DNA of 64,000 bases from Rhizophagus clarus (taxonomy: Eukaryota > Glomeromycota > Glomeromycetes > Glomerales > Glomeraceae), in assembly GCA_015698045.1 (NCBI GenBank), contig BLAL01000315.1, positions 620,001-684,000 of the forward strand, in the 5' to 3' direction. How positions within the stretch are numbered: position 1 is the first letter of the stretch; each line of letters starts with the position of its first letter. Below, piece by piece: positions 10,804 to 21,541 of this stretch. The notes beneath the pieces are model-generated. The model did not search any database and was not told where the DNA came from. It was given only the letters and a program-made list of their open reading frames with translations. A program made the position numbers and the translations under genes.

Positions 10804-12005
10804 TTTTACTAGCACCCTTGCTACGCATATCAGTATCCCAGATGTGAATCCATGCTCATTATGTGGAAAAGAGATTTATTCACATCGAACACGTCATACG
10901 AAGAATTTACCCTAGCTTCGTGTGGACACATCTTTCACCAGAAGTGTCTCGAAAAGTACCTGGTGAATGGAGAAGCGCGATGCCCGAATAAGGATTGTAA
11001 TAGAGATATTGAAACTTTCTCTCTCCGGATCTTTTTAAGGAAAAGGGATCACAAGACAAACCAACTACTGATGAAAATACCACCTCCATGTCGGTGGATT
11101 CGGAAAATGCAATTCCTGTGGATGAGGATGCCAATGTAACTGTTATGAAGGAGTTAGGATTATTAAGCGGAGAGGAACAAAGTTCGTCCAAGATTACTGG
11201 GATCACTAAAGAAACTTTTGACTGGGCAACCAGCCCTATTGAGGTTGTTAGTACTACGCCTGGCATGTGGATGACTCGATTTCAAAGAAACTCTCTAGCG
11301 GTAAAATCCAACACCCTATATGTGAGAAGTGTTCTGAAGAAATTTCCTTAGAGTTTTCGAAGGACACCGTCTTTTTATCTTGCAAACATGCTGTGCATTT
11401 AGATTGCATTAACGATCTACGCAAAAGATACCCTACCTGTACTTCAGCCGATGATATGGAACCGGAAGAGGTGTTGACGGTGAAGAACAGCCCGATGCTA
11501 GCAGTAAAAAACGAACCAATGAAGATACACATGCCAACTCATTTACACCCAAGAAGAAGGCGAAGAAGCCAGTTAGAAGAGACAATTCGCCCATTTTGAA
11601 AAAGCTTATCAAGGAATTGTCCGCACCAATTCCACAGCAAGGCTATTCCGGTAGTTCTATTTCCTTACAGACGTTTCCCGATATAGATATTGACTCGGTT
11701 AATTTTCGTGATTTAAATAACAGGATTACCGTATAGCGCTGCATACAGTACCCCCGGTACTATTCAAGAAAGCCAGCCTAGATTGAATAGTACCCCGGGG
11801 GGTACTATGTGAGGAGGGGGGTACTATACAAGGAATAACTTTGGCCAAAAATCAAATTTTGGCCTAAATTAGCACCGGGTACTAATCAAAAATATCAAAA
11901 TTTGTAGTTGAATAGTACCCTGGTACTATTTATGGGGGGTACTATTTGAGGGGGGTACTGTATGCAGCGCTATACGGTATCAAAGCCGAAAGTGATAATA
12001 AATAA
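10804..12005 (+). pseudogene. RING-finger-type protein, several frameshifts and a MITE insertion
   Basis: Coding blocks follow each other in order but in shifting frames: CSLCGKEIY, then FTLASCGHIFHQKCLEKYLV with RCPNKDCNRDIE (a first RING-like cluster). An acidic block follows (SVDSENAIPVDEDANVTVMK), then SSKITGITKETFDWATSP, then a second cluster CEKCSEEISLEF, FLSCKHAVHLDC, and last a basic nuclear-localisation-like block (TPKKKAKKPVRRD) with ISLQTFPDIDIDSVNFRDLN. Shifts occur near 10,890, 11,020, 11,270 and 11,462. The last exon is cut by the MITE at 11,729. Beyond it the frame resumes as KAESDNK and stops at 12,003-12,005. In the second cluster the expected CPxC reads YPTC. The family resembles RING E3-like genes repeated in Rhizophagus; this copy is not functional. 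Confidence 0.6.
11729..11977. mobile_element. 249-bp TA-flanked MITE (Tc1/mariner type)
   Basis: The termini are CCGTATAGCGCTGCATACAG on the left and its reverse complement on the right, each followed inward by GTACCCCC-type sequence. TA dinucleotides lie at 11,727-11,728 and 11,978-11,979, as expected for a TA target duplication. The interior contains repeated GTACTAT and GGGGGGTACTAT blocks, so the whole unit folds on itself. There is no coding capacity. It sits in the last exon of the RING relic. Confidence 0.85.
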
Positions 12006-12579
12006 ACCGTCCTAGAAGTGATCTTTTCATATTACTATTTTGGGAAAGAGTATAGGTTATGGTTTGATCATCATAAAAAAACTTATAGTGAGGATATATA
12101 TAGGGGTCAGGTGACACAAAAAAAATTTATTATGCAAGGGTTTTTTATATGAACGGTACGCAAAATTGACACCTGATATTGAAAATCCTGCAAAATACGC
12201 AAATAAAATTTCAGACTATCAAGAATTTAGCCGAGCTGGCTTATGAGCTAGCTTGAGCTTTTCAAGCTGCACCAGCCAGGGTCCATATAGAAAGAATTCC
12301 GCATAGATCCTTCCCCACCTCAGCGGATCTTTGGAATTAAATTTTGTAGAATCCTAGATTTACAATTAAGGAATTCTTCTTACGGATATTTATTGTTATT
12401 ATATATATCGTGATAATATTGATTTTGCAAATAATATCATTCTAATATGTAGTACAAATTGCACTTAGCTAGTGGATATCATTACTTATTAATAAAAAAA
12501 ATTAATCTGAAAAAGTAAAAGCACATTAATTTTGAAAAAAATCACAGGTTGAATGTGGTCAAACTGGTCGCCAATCGGT
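12006..12579. other. spacer with a short GAGCTxGCTT-type relic
   Basis: At about 12,231-12,276 the sequence has alternating GAGCTGGCTT / GAGCTAGCTTGAGC and CAAGCTGCACC blocks. These resemble the ends of the element at 56,233-57,633 and may be a degraded end of that family. Nothing else is supported. Confidence 0.35.
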
Positions 12580-12998
12580 TATGTGACTGATTGGTAACCG
12601 ATAACTACCCCCCAGCATCACCATAAAAAATTCACTATCAAGAGAGCTTTCCTCCCATCGATCCCTTGACCATTTTTTTCGCAGAAGACAGTTCACTTAT
12701 CCTCCATATTAAACAGCTCCTTTAACACCTTCTACGCCTTCGGGCATCAACGGGGCAAGGCTTCTCAGTCTTCTGCTGCCCTTGGTTACGTCCTTTTGTT
12801 CAAGTACTTATAAAAATTATATATAAAATTATTTTTCTTTTTTTATAAAAATTTTTTACTTTTATTATAACTTTCATATTGCTCTCCCGCCCACTAGCGG
12901 CATAACCCTTTGGGAGTGTTAATATTTTCTTTTATCCCTAAAGTGAAAAACTTTCATAAAAATTTTATCATAGTTGCTATATAATTTTTACTTCTATC

Positions 12999-14819
12999 AT
13001 GGTCATTTTTTCTCGACCTGTTTCTTTTCCCTCACAATCATTCCCTGTCCCTATTCGAATGATTCACTTTCACGTGACCAATATTGATCAACGTGGCGTT
13101 AATACTGTGTACGAATCACAACGCAGTAAATCCTATTTTTTTGATTTAGACCCCTTAAATCATCATGAATTTACCTTTTATAGAAATCCTACTCCTTTTT
13201 TACGTATCATTACGAATGATAAAAAAGCCTCACTAACTGAATCAGTTTATCAATCCACGAGTAAATATTTAAACAAGAAATTTAAAGTTTCTCTTTTATT
13301 AACACATTTTTTCAAACTACAAAAAGTAATCCCAAAACGTATTCAACACAAATATTTTACCTTTTTAAGAGACTCTTTACATAAACGTTTATCTATTATA
13401 GAATCACGATACAACAGTACCCACACAAATAATTGTAGCACCCGTACTTTTATTCGTTTCACTTATAAAAAATACAGATTCATTTTAGGCATTTTTATCC
13501 CCTGTTGTTACCCCTGTGGATTTCTCTCATCATCACCTGACCTCAAAGAAAATAATTGTTGCACTTTACCGACTCCTATAGTTTATTCAAGATATAATAA
13601 TTTTTGTCGTGTAGGATGTGGCCTTCACAACAAACTTGTTCCGAAATATTCTAAACCTTCAAACACTACTACTATAATTCCTTCAGCACAGCGAATAGCA
13701 GCCTTAACTAACATACACCAAAAATGGTCATCTCAATCAACTAATTATATTTATTCTACTCGTAGAGGTATCTCTTATTGTACAAAGATCTCAGTACCTT
13801 CTGATGGAATAGTATATTCCCGATGGAATTTTTTTTACACCAAGAACTATAATTCCTATCAACTTATCTATCGTACTCAAAATGTCTCCAACTTTACATC
13901 TCGTACTCTCGAAAAGCAAGCACAGAGACGTCAACGCTCTGAGCGACGTGTCTTAAACTCACATAAATCAACAGTTCCTGACAATCCTAATCAACCTATA
14001 CGTACTCCGACTAAAAAATTTCTCTTTACCAAACACAAAACTTTATGTGATTCAGTCCGCTATTTTACCCGTCATGTTAATCATTTGAAAGAAGGCATTC
14101 ATGACAAGCGTCCACATCTTGCGCAATATTTACCTATACCTAAAGCAGTTCCTGTTGTCACAGATAAAAGGATTACTCGGGCCAATCAGGATCAAATTGA
14201 ATACATCCCATTACCTGAAAATGTCCGTTTATCAATGAGTCACGACGATTATATGAAATATAAAGATTTTATTCTGACTAAACCTGTATTTCTTGGGAAA
14301 GGCAAAAGGCGTTTTGCTCTAACACCTGGTTCTGATAAATGGTGGCAATGGGTAAAAGACCGCTACCGTAATCATCAAGAAGAATTGGAGAAAGCTCATG
14401 TTCGACCCTGCTTTCCAGATTGGAATACTACATATGATCGTTATCGTCACCGATTGGACAATTTGATTTATTTGATGGAAATCACCGATACCACTCATCA
14501 TCATTATGCTTTTTCTAATTTTAATAAAACTTTAAGACAACTTGATAGGAAGTCCAAGAAGACAATTACATGGCGACGTCTAGAGCATTGGCGTCTCCTA
14601 ACCGATCAAACCTTAGATGGAGATAGTTATCCTGGTTGCTCAGCACGACATTTCGATACTTTGAAACCTACTCCTGATGAACATGACCATGCTTATGACC
14701 CTGATGAATTTAGACTTAAACGTCCTTATCATAGTCCGTTATATATTGATCATCATTATCATTTAGTTAGAACTTCTAAACGACCTTGTTTTAATTTTGA
14801 TCACGTGATTACTAAATAA
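12999..14819 (+). CDS. uncharacterised 606-residue protein
   Basis: This is a single uninterrupted frame, markedly less AT-rich than its surroundings. I recognise no enzymatic domain. The N-terminal block (MIHFHVTNIDQRGVNTVYES, then DLDPLNHHEFTFY) and the C-terminal half (GSDKWWQWVKDRYRNHQEEL, KTITWRRLEHWRLL, YDPDEFRLKRPYHSPLYIDH) look like compact sequence rich in Trp, Tyr, His and Arg. The middle, about residues 150-285, is Ser/Thr/Cys-rich and less protein-like, so an internal frame change cannot be excluded. A basic stretch (EKQAQRRQRSERRV) lies near residue 310. There is no signal peptide. Similar sequences exist, as I recall, in multiple copies in Rhizophagus, which suggests a repeat-borne gene. 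The first ATG after an AT-rich leader is used. Confidence 0.6.
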   Translation: MVIFSRPVSFPSQSFPVPIRMIHFHVTNIDQRGVNTVYESQRSKSYFFDLDPLNHHEFTFYRNPTPFLRIITNDKKASLTESVYQSTSKYLNKKFKVSLLLTHFFKLQKVIPKRIQHKYFTFLRDSLHKRLSIIESRYNSTHTNNCSTRTFIRFTYKKYRFILGIFIPCCYPCGFLSSSPDLKENNCCTLPTPIVYSRYNNFCRVGCGLHNKLVPKYSKPSNTTTIIPSAQRIAALTNIHQKWSSQSTNYIYSTRRGISYCTKISVPSDGIVYSRWNFFYTKNYNSYQLIYRTQNVSNFTSRTLEKQAQRRQRSERRVLNSHKSTVPDNPNQPIRTPTKKFLFTKHKTLCDSVRYFTRHVNHLKEGIHDKRPHLAQYLPIPKAVPVVTDKRITRANQDQIEYIPLPENVRLSMSHDDYMKYKDFILTKPVFLGKGKRRFALTPGSDKWWQWVKDRYRNHQEELEKAHVRPCFPDWNTTYDRYRHRLDNLIYLMEITDTTHHHYAFSNFNKTLRQLDRKSKKTITWRRLEHWRLLTDQTLDGDSYPGCSARHFDTLKPTPDEHDHAYDPDEFRLKRPYHSPLYIDHHYHLVRTSKRPCFNFDHVITK

Positions 14820-15158
14820 CGTGATCTATTATAGTTTTTAATTATTTTATTTTCTTTTTCTTATTTTAGTTTTTATTATTCCTTTTTTTTTACACCATAA
14901 CAACTTATAAATAGGGTTTGGAACATTCCTGGTATGACAGTATTTACACCAGGCGCACTTTGTGTGAAAGAAAAATACGGCTATTCTTCTAGATTAGTGA
15001 TACCAGTGATTTAGGTTATCTCTTTCATATTGATAACAACTAAATCGGATCCCGACATAGATATAGTTTCTATATTTAGTTGTATTCATGTATTTTGACG
15101 TTATAGCTTGTTTTGACAAGTTCTTATGTCTCCACATGTACGAGGTGATCCTCCAGTA

Positions 15159-15189
<31 letters not shown>

Positions 15190-15900
15190 CACTATCACAT
15201 GATTTTTTTGTGGCGTTTGAATTTTGATTGGCTCATCAGTATCGCATGTAACATTTGCCTTAGAAAAAAAAATTAGCGAAGCAGAAATAATTTTGATGTT
15301 ATCATAAAACAAAATTATTTTATTATTTTTCTTTATAATAAATATTTAAAAAATAACTTAAAAATAATGTTTATTTATTTGTTTAATTTGTTTATTGAAT
15401 TTAATTTTCAAATACATTATTGTAAAAAATACCAATTACTCTATTCTTGCAAATATTAAAGTTATTTTATTACAATAAAATAATATTCAGGTATTTTCAT
15501 ACCTGCTGAACAACTTTGTTTAAGATACCTAAATCTATTTTGTTTAACCAAAATCCTTAAATCACGTTATAAAAATAAAAACAAATGTATTTTCTTAAAA
15601 ACATCTATATTTTCACAAATATTTAAACAATATTAATAAAAAAACTAATATATAAGTGTTTCCATACTTATTAAATAATTCTCTTTAGTTACCCACGCCT
15701 CATTTTAATTAACTAAAATATTCAAATTTATATGGCAAAATCTTTAAAAAACGCGTTTATTTGTAAATAAAAATTGGTTATAGTTTTATAATTACTTTCT
15801 ACACTCAAGCTTTTCAAAAGTATTTAATTTTTTATTGTTTAATAGACTAAAAAACATTATAATATGATGACAAGAAGGAAGAGAGACTGGGAAGAGAAAG
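14820..15900. other. AT-rich spacer
   Basis: An (AAAATA)n-like run lies near 15,158-15,186. A palindromic pair, AACAACTAAAT near 15,036 and ATTTAGTTGTAT near 15,075, brackets about 30 bp. No gene was found. Confidence 0.4.
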
Positions 15901-16051
15901 AATTTTATTGCAACGGTCAGCAATAAACAAATAAATTAGTAAGGCTGATCACATCACACAAGTCACGTGATAGTAAAATTTTTATGGTGATGCTGGAGAA
16001 GATGTAACCAGTTGAAAACTGGTTGATGACTATCTGATACCAATCAGTCGC

Positions 16052-16270
16052 ACGTCCTAAATGTGTACCAGGTTAAGGTGATAACTTGATGTGACAGTGA
16101 CGAATAATGTGTGACAAATAGAGATTAGACCACTCGAAAAAAACTAAGTCGCTGAAATAAATATAAATAATGCGTTCCTCATGGGCATGTGACAGGTGAC
16201 ACTAAAATCTCTCATCCTTTCTAATCTGGTAAATGTCACCTTAACTTGGCACACATTTAGTTTGAGCCAA
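16052..16270. repeat. inverted repeat pair, MITE-like
   Basis: CCTAAATGTGTACCAGGTTA at 16,055 onward is answered in inverted orientation by TAACTTGGCACACATTTAG at about 16,243-16,261. The arms continue with AAGGTGA/TCACCTT. The enclosed 150 bp has further GTGACA/TGTCAC pairs. It lies between the 3.5-kb unit and the next MITE. Confidence 0.55.
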
Positions 16271-16330
16271 TCAGTCATCAATCAGATATAAATTTCAAAT
16301 CAGTTATCAACCGGTCATATGACTAATTAA

Positions 16331-16529
16331 GGGGTGCGTCTAAAGCCATGTTTGATCACGTGATTTTTACTATTAACGGTGTGATAGATAATGGTGTGAC
16401 AAATTAATTTTCATATACATAAAAAAATCTGTCCTTGAGATACATAATAAAAATGGAAAACTGGGATATGATGAGGAGGGGTGACTAATTGCACATAATC
16501 ACGTGATCGAACACAGCTTTAGACGTTCT
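16331..16529. mobile_element. 199-bp hAT-like MITE, 8-bp TSD CTAATTAA
   Basis: Perfect CTAATTAA copies flank the unit at 16,323-16,330 and 16,530-16,537. Its arms share GCGTCTAAAGC and GATCACGTGAT in inverted orientation, with small differences between. An 8-bp target duplication fits the hAT superfamily. There is no coding capacity. Confidence 0.75.
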
Positions 16530-16569
16530 CTAATTAAAGTTGCTAATTGGTTTTTAGATTTTTTCAATA

Positions 16570-17705
16570 ATAATGTTTTATTTATAAACCATTTTAAACT
16601 CTGATAGAAAATTTTTTTTAATAGATTTCCTAAAATTTGTATAGAATATTTTTGAAAATAAAGATTTTTTTTGAGATTTCTCTGAGTTCGTATAAGGTAT
16701 AAGATAGAAAATGTTTTTTATTTTCTCTGAGTTCATATGAAAAGAGTTTGTATGGGATATCTGATAGAAAAATTTTTTTAAGAGATTTTCTAAAAATTCA
16801 TATAGGAAAGGTTTGTTTGGATATCTTTAATAGAAAATTTTTTTGCAAAATTTTCTAAGAGTTCATATAAGAAGAGTTTGTGTAAAATATCTGATAGGAA
16901 ATTTTTTTTTTGAGAGATTTTTTAAGATTCATACAGGATATTTTTGATAAATAGATTTTTTTTTATTTCTAAGAGTTCATATAGAAAGAGTTTGTATGGG
17001 ATATCTGATAGAAAATTTTTTTTTTAGGAGATTTTCTAAGAGTTCAGTTTGTATGGAATATCTAATAGAAAATTTTTTTTTAAGAAATTTTCTAAGAGTT
17101 TGTATAGAAAGAGTTCATATTTTTCAAGAGTTCATATAGAAAAGGTTTATATATGATATCTTTAATAGAAAATTTTTTTTTAAGAGATTTTCTAAGAGTT
17201 TGTATAGGAAGGGTTCATATGGGATATCTGATAAAAAATTTTTTTTGAGATTTTCTAAGAGTTCATATGGAAAGAGTTCATATGGAATATCTGATAGAAA
17301 ATTTTTTTGTGAAATTTTTTAGAGTTCGTATGGAAAGGATTTGTATGGAATTCTTTGATAGAAAATTTTTTTGAAAGATTTTCTAAGAGTTTATATGGGA
17401 AGGGTTCGTATAAGTCTATAGGATATCTGATAGGAAATTTTTTTTTTTTGAGAGATTTCCTAAGATTTGTATAGAATATTTTTGATAAATAAATTTTTTT
17501 TTTGATTTCTAAGAGTTCATATGGGGTATCTGATAGAAATTTTTTTTTTGGGATTTTCTAAGTTTACATGGAAAGAGTTCTTATTTTCCAAGAGTTCATA
17601 TGAGAAGCTTTTGTATAGGATATCTTTAATAGAAAATTTTTTTTTTAAGAGATTTTTTGAGAGTTGTATAGAAAGGATTTGTATAGAATATTTTAATAAA
17701 GATTT
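16570..17705 (+). repeat. minisatellite array, about 60-70 bp units
   Basis: About sixteen degenerate units repeat the order TTTTCTAAGAGTTCATATGG, AAAGAGTTTGTATGGGATAT, CTGATAGAAAATTTTTTTT. Some units are shortened or lack the middle block, and the T-run varies in length. Apparent short reading frames inside it are products of the repeat. The array ends near 17,705, directly before a kinase relic. Confidence 0.85.
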
Positions 17706-17740
17706 TCCGCGTATGATTATTCTTTGACAATATGTATCTG

Positions 17741-18056
17741 TGAAGGCTTGAAACTGATTAAATCAGAGATTAGGCGTGGAATTTCACAGTTACTTTTGGA
17801 TTTAATGGATATTGTTTGCGAACTAATCCTTTAGAAAGGCCAAGTTCAGAATACGATATATTATTATTTGATTAATTGTGATGACAAATCCACTGAAATA
17901 GGAAAACAAATTGATGCTATTGAAAATTCAAATATAAACTATCCAAAATTTGATCCAAACACTTATATCAAACATCCTTCAACTTGCTACACAAGTCGAC
18001 TTTTGGATTATAAAGATAAATTATATACAGGTAATTATTATTATTCGTTTCTTTAA
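17741..18056 (+). pseudogene. C-terminal relic of a protein kinase
   Basis: EGLKLIKSEIRRGISQLLLD with LMDI corresponds to the end of a tyrosine-kinase-like catalytic domain (G..P....G.P..y.dLm..CW). The next block, NPLERPSSEYDI, lies in another frame and matches the usual xxPxxRPs motif. The tail TEIGKQIDAIENSNINYPKF followed by KHPSTCYTSRLLDYKDKL matches the C-terminal extension common to Rhizophagus kinases. At least two frame changes and a TAG near 17,830 separate the blocks. The catalytic core is absent. Confidence 0.6.
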
Positions 18057-19069
18057 TCAAAAACTTAAAGTTTAAAAGAAACTTTTCCGATCTAACATAA
18101 ATCTTTTGAATCAATAACTGGTTAATAATTCTACTATAGAATCTCATTCACAAACATATCATACATGTCGCAAATATACTGAAATTTTAATTCAGGAGGA
18201 CTCTAGTTGTTTGGAATGTGGCATTTCTGATCAAATTTCCTTTAAATAATAATGCCATCAATAAAGAAGTCGATCATAATAGGAATTTCCAAATTTCTTT
18301 ATATAACGCAGCATAGAATTAAATCCTGAAAATTCTGGAAAAGAAGGATATAATGGCGACACAAAATGAATCATGTCATCCAAATAAATAGGTAATGTAA
18401 AAATTAGTCTCATAACAATGTCAGATAATACTGAAATGATGCAAAGCATACCGATCTTTTATTTCTTATAAAATAGTAATTAATAAATATATCGCAGAAA
18501 ATTATTATTTGAAATAATTATATAATAAATCTGGAAAAAATTATAATAAATTAAATAAATTTGGACATTCGAAACATCTTCAAAAAGTATTAAATATCAA
18601 AATGATTTCGCTAGTAATATATCCTATAAAGAAGAAAATATATTAGATCTTATACTTACTATCATTGTTGGATTGTTTAGAAAAATTATACAGTATGTAT
18701 AAAAAAACATTGTTATTTACCACTGTTTTCATCTTAATCTTTTTATTACTCGTACCTAAAATATTTTTTTTTTTTATTAATAAATATTGCCTCGCCATAA
18801 TGAAAAATCTCCTGTACCATTATCAAAATCGTCTCCAGATTGATTATCTTCAAGTTTTCTCTTATCTTAACAAACGAATAAAATTATACCAAATAAACAA
18901 GTATTTATCGTTAATACTTTTTGGTAAAATTAAATGGGTCTAAAAAAAGTTAATACAATAAAATTATGAAAAAATATAGGTTAACCAAATATTTGATGAT
19001 TTTATAATTTCTATCTTTTTATTCCATTCGTTTCTCCCCATTCCGCTAATTTTTTCTAAAATCTTAGCT
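18057..19069. other. AT-rich spacer with a minor coding-like relic
   Basis: At about 18,141-18,249 one frame reads SHSQTYHTCRKYTEILIQED and SSCLECGISDQISFK before a stop. It could be a cysteine-bearing exon relic. Other frames in this stretch are low-complexity. Confidence 0.3.
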
Positions 19070-19190
19070 GCTGTAGGTCGAAACCTCCAAAACTTGACGA
19101 AACTAGTTTCGCAAAAGTGTTAAATTCCGAAACTGGCGAAAACTTCCGAAATCTGCGAAATGTCCGAAACTAGCTGTAATTTGAAAGATA
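19070..19190. repeat. degenerate CGAAAC-repeat relic
   Basis: Repeated CGAAACT, CGAAATC and GTTTCGC blocks occur in both orientations over about 120 bp. They resemble the GCCGAAAC/GTTTCGGC ends of the element at 60,507-63,302. The copy is too decayed to fix its ends. Confidence 0.45.
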
Positions 19191-20490
19191 CTTTTCATAT
19201 CCAAAATGTAAAGAAAACATAACGTGCGTACATTTCATTTTCACCATTTTTTCATTGTAAAGAGTACATAAAAATTTTAATTATAAAAAATAATGTTTTG
19301 ATAAAAAGTAATGTTTTTTGATACGATAGTAGTTAATTTGCCCGGACATGTGGATTCTCATAAACATAACGGTTATTAAAATCCTGCATATTCCTAATTG
19401 TCTGAACGATAACAAAATAAATTCAATAAATTAAAATATATAATAGAATTCAAAATATAATAAAATAACCACGATAGCTGGTAGTTATGTACCTAAAATT
19501 GAGTCTTTAGGAGGTACTTTACTACGATTACCACATCTAGTGGTTTAGGCGTTGTAAAAAGTGAATCCATATCTTTTTATTTAGCTCGCAACTGACACGT
19601 TTAGGTCAGCATAAAGTTGAGTTTTACGTTGTTCCAGAATATGGTCTATCAGGAGCATTTTGTGCATAAGTTTTACCATAAAGAACCATAGATTGTAGAT
19701 GATTACGATTTGACGGTAGTTTTCCAGTCCAGATCGGAAGCATCGGAGTGACAATAAATATTCTTAGTTTTATTTGAGTAAAGTCCATCTCATGATTTCA
19801 TATATGGAGAAAATTTTATGAATGAATTTACTAATTTTACGTTTTAAGATTTCTCTAAAAGAAAAGAAAATGTAAAGAATAATCAGTAAAATTAATGTCA
19901 TTATAAAAAACATTGTTACTGGATTGACCCTCTTTTACTGTTGCGTCAACTATTTTGTTTCCTGCTACTCTACTGTATCTTTAACATTCATTAAAACTAG
20001 TCTAATGGACTTTTTCCTAATTGCTGTCTTAATTTTGATTAACAATAGTGAGTTTAAGCGATCTTGTCATTTTTTACTAGGTGCATGGGTTATCTGTAAA
20101 AGTGGTGAACTGTATGTTAACAGTATGTCCACAAATTCTGTCCACGTTGATGGGAGCCAATAGGAAAGCTTAAATGAAAGGCAAAATTCGTCTTTCTTCA
20201 TCTTCGTGTAAAATCTGGTTTGAGTTACAATCTGCTATATGGTATGATATTAAATTCGAAAAATTGTAGTAACTAAATAAACCATTTGTATATTTATATT
20301 CAATTTTCAATGGTAATCTTTAATTGATGATTAAGGGTTCTTATATTGTTCGAAAAATTATTGGTGGCTTAATTGATAATTCTCATGAGTACTCTGAATC
20401 ATTTCGCTATATACCTTTTATTGATTCCCGTGAGTGCATCTTAGTTAAAGAAATGTGCATTTGGCGTTCTAAAACAAGAACGTAAAAATT
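19191..20490 (+). pseudogene. decayed exons of unrecognised genes
   Basis: Two stretches read like protein. At about 19,480-19,610, IAGSYVPKIESLGGT continues after a frame change as TTSSGLGVVKSESISFYLAR. At 20,331-20,485, GSYIVRKIIGGLIDNSHEYS is followed by FRYIPFIDSRECILVKEMCI and WRSKT before a TAA. I cannot name either family. A 79-codon frame at 19,924-20,163 has a hydrophobic first half and may be part of the same relic. Confidence 0.3.
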
Positions 20491-21008
20491 CAGGTTATTT
20501 TGAGTAGCATGTCGAGAGATTTTTTTTTTTCGCATACTTTATAAAAAAATTTTAGCTATAAGATTGTATTCGGAGAATCGGCAAACCCCCCCCCAAAAAA
20601 AGAAAAAAAAAAAAGGCCGAAAACGAACTGTTAGTAAATTTCGTTAAAATATAATTATTAAAGAAATTTTTTGCTTACGTAAAATTCCAAGTCCAAACCT
20701 CAAAGAGAATGAAAAAAAGCATCTAAAAAAAAGAAAAATAACAAATAGTTATATAAATGTTCGCTAAATAGAAGAAAATTTGAAAATTAGTTTTTACTTG
20801 ACAAATTTCCAGAAACTTGAAAAATCACCTAAAAAGGAAGAACAAACAGTTAATTAAATAGCCACGTTCAAAATATTACTAGTATGAAATTCTACTAAAA
20901 TCCATTTAATAATCACAAATAGCGAACTCACAACTTTTATTGTCAAAGGTTTCAGAAAGGGCAAAGGAACCTATAAAAAATAAAAGTAGTAGTGTTGATT
21001 ACAAACAA

Positions 21009-21541
21009 AAATAAAGAAAATACGTCTTTAAGGCCACAGATTGTCATATTTATTTAATTGAACCTTCTGACCAAGATGATATTAACTGCGGAAAAGAATA
21101 TTAGTGGACATCGGTACTAATGGTTGAGCGATTAAATGGGAGGCTTTATTCAAAATTGAACATAATCAATGAAGTTATAATTCCAAATTACTTTGACACA
21201 CAATGGTTAACTCAATATTTGGTCCTTGTGAAAAATGCTCTAATAAGGTTAAAAAGTTAGGGCAACAGCAATGGAGCCAGTCCAATCAAGAATTAGAATA
21301 TGAGATAAGGGAAGACAGAAGCAACTTAATGATCAACTATTGCGAATTAAAAATGAAAAAGACCACGCCTCACATAAGTAAAAAACTTAATACTTATTTA
21401 CGGCACAATTCTCGGAAACAGAATGAAATTCGAGTCGTTGAAACACGAAAAAAACAGCTGATTCGCATAGAAATAGGAATCACTGCGAAAATTAAGTGCT
21501 TCTGTCCACTCAAAGCTACTAAGATAGAACGTTTTAAATAA
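21009..21541 (+). pseudogene. decayed coding segment, unrecognised
   Basis: From 21,018 one frame reads KYVFKATDCHIYLIEPSDQD through one TAG to VERLNGRLYSKLNIINEVII and PNYFDTQWLTQYLVLVKN. From 21,203 an overlapping frame gives up to 112 residues starting MVNSIFGPCEKCSNKVKKLG with a basic C-terminus. Both are plausible as remnants and neither is intact. No family was recognised. Confidence 0.25.

Larger units (their letters stand above)
12580..16050. mobile_element. candidate 3.5-kb inverted-repeat unit around the orphan ORF
   Basis: At 12,585-12,641 the sequence runs GACTGATTGGTA ... CCAGCATCACCATAAAAA ... CACTATCA. The same blocks occur in the same order, inverted, at about 15,969-16,050. 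The arms are imperfect with spacer differences. They enclose the 606-codon frame and about 1.1 kb of AT-rich DNA. No target duplication could be fixed and no transposase motif is seen. It could be one large element or two related short elements flanking the gene. Confidence 0.4.

Noticed and set aside
17521..17727. 68-codon frame in the minisatellite
   Set aside because: It follows the repeat units exactly and has no independent support.
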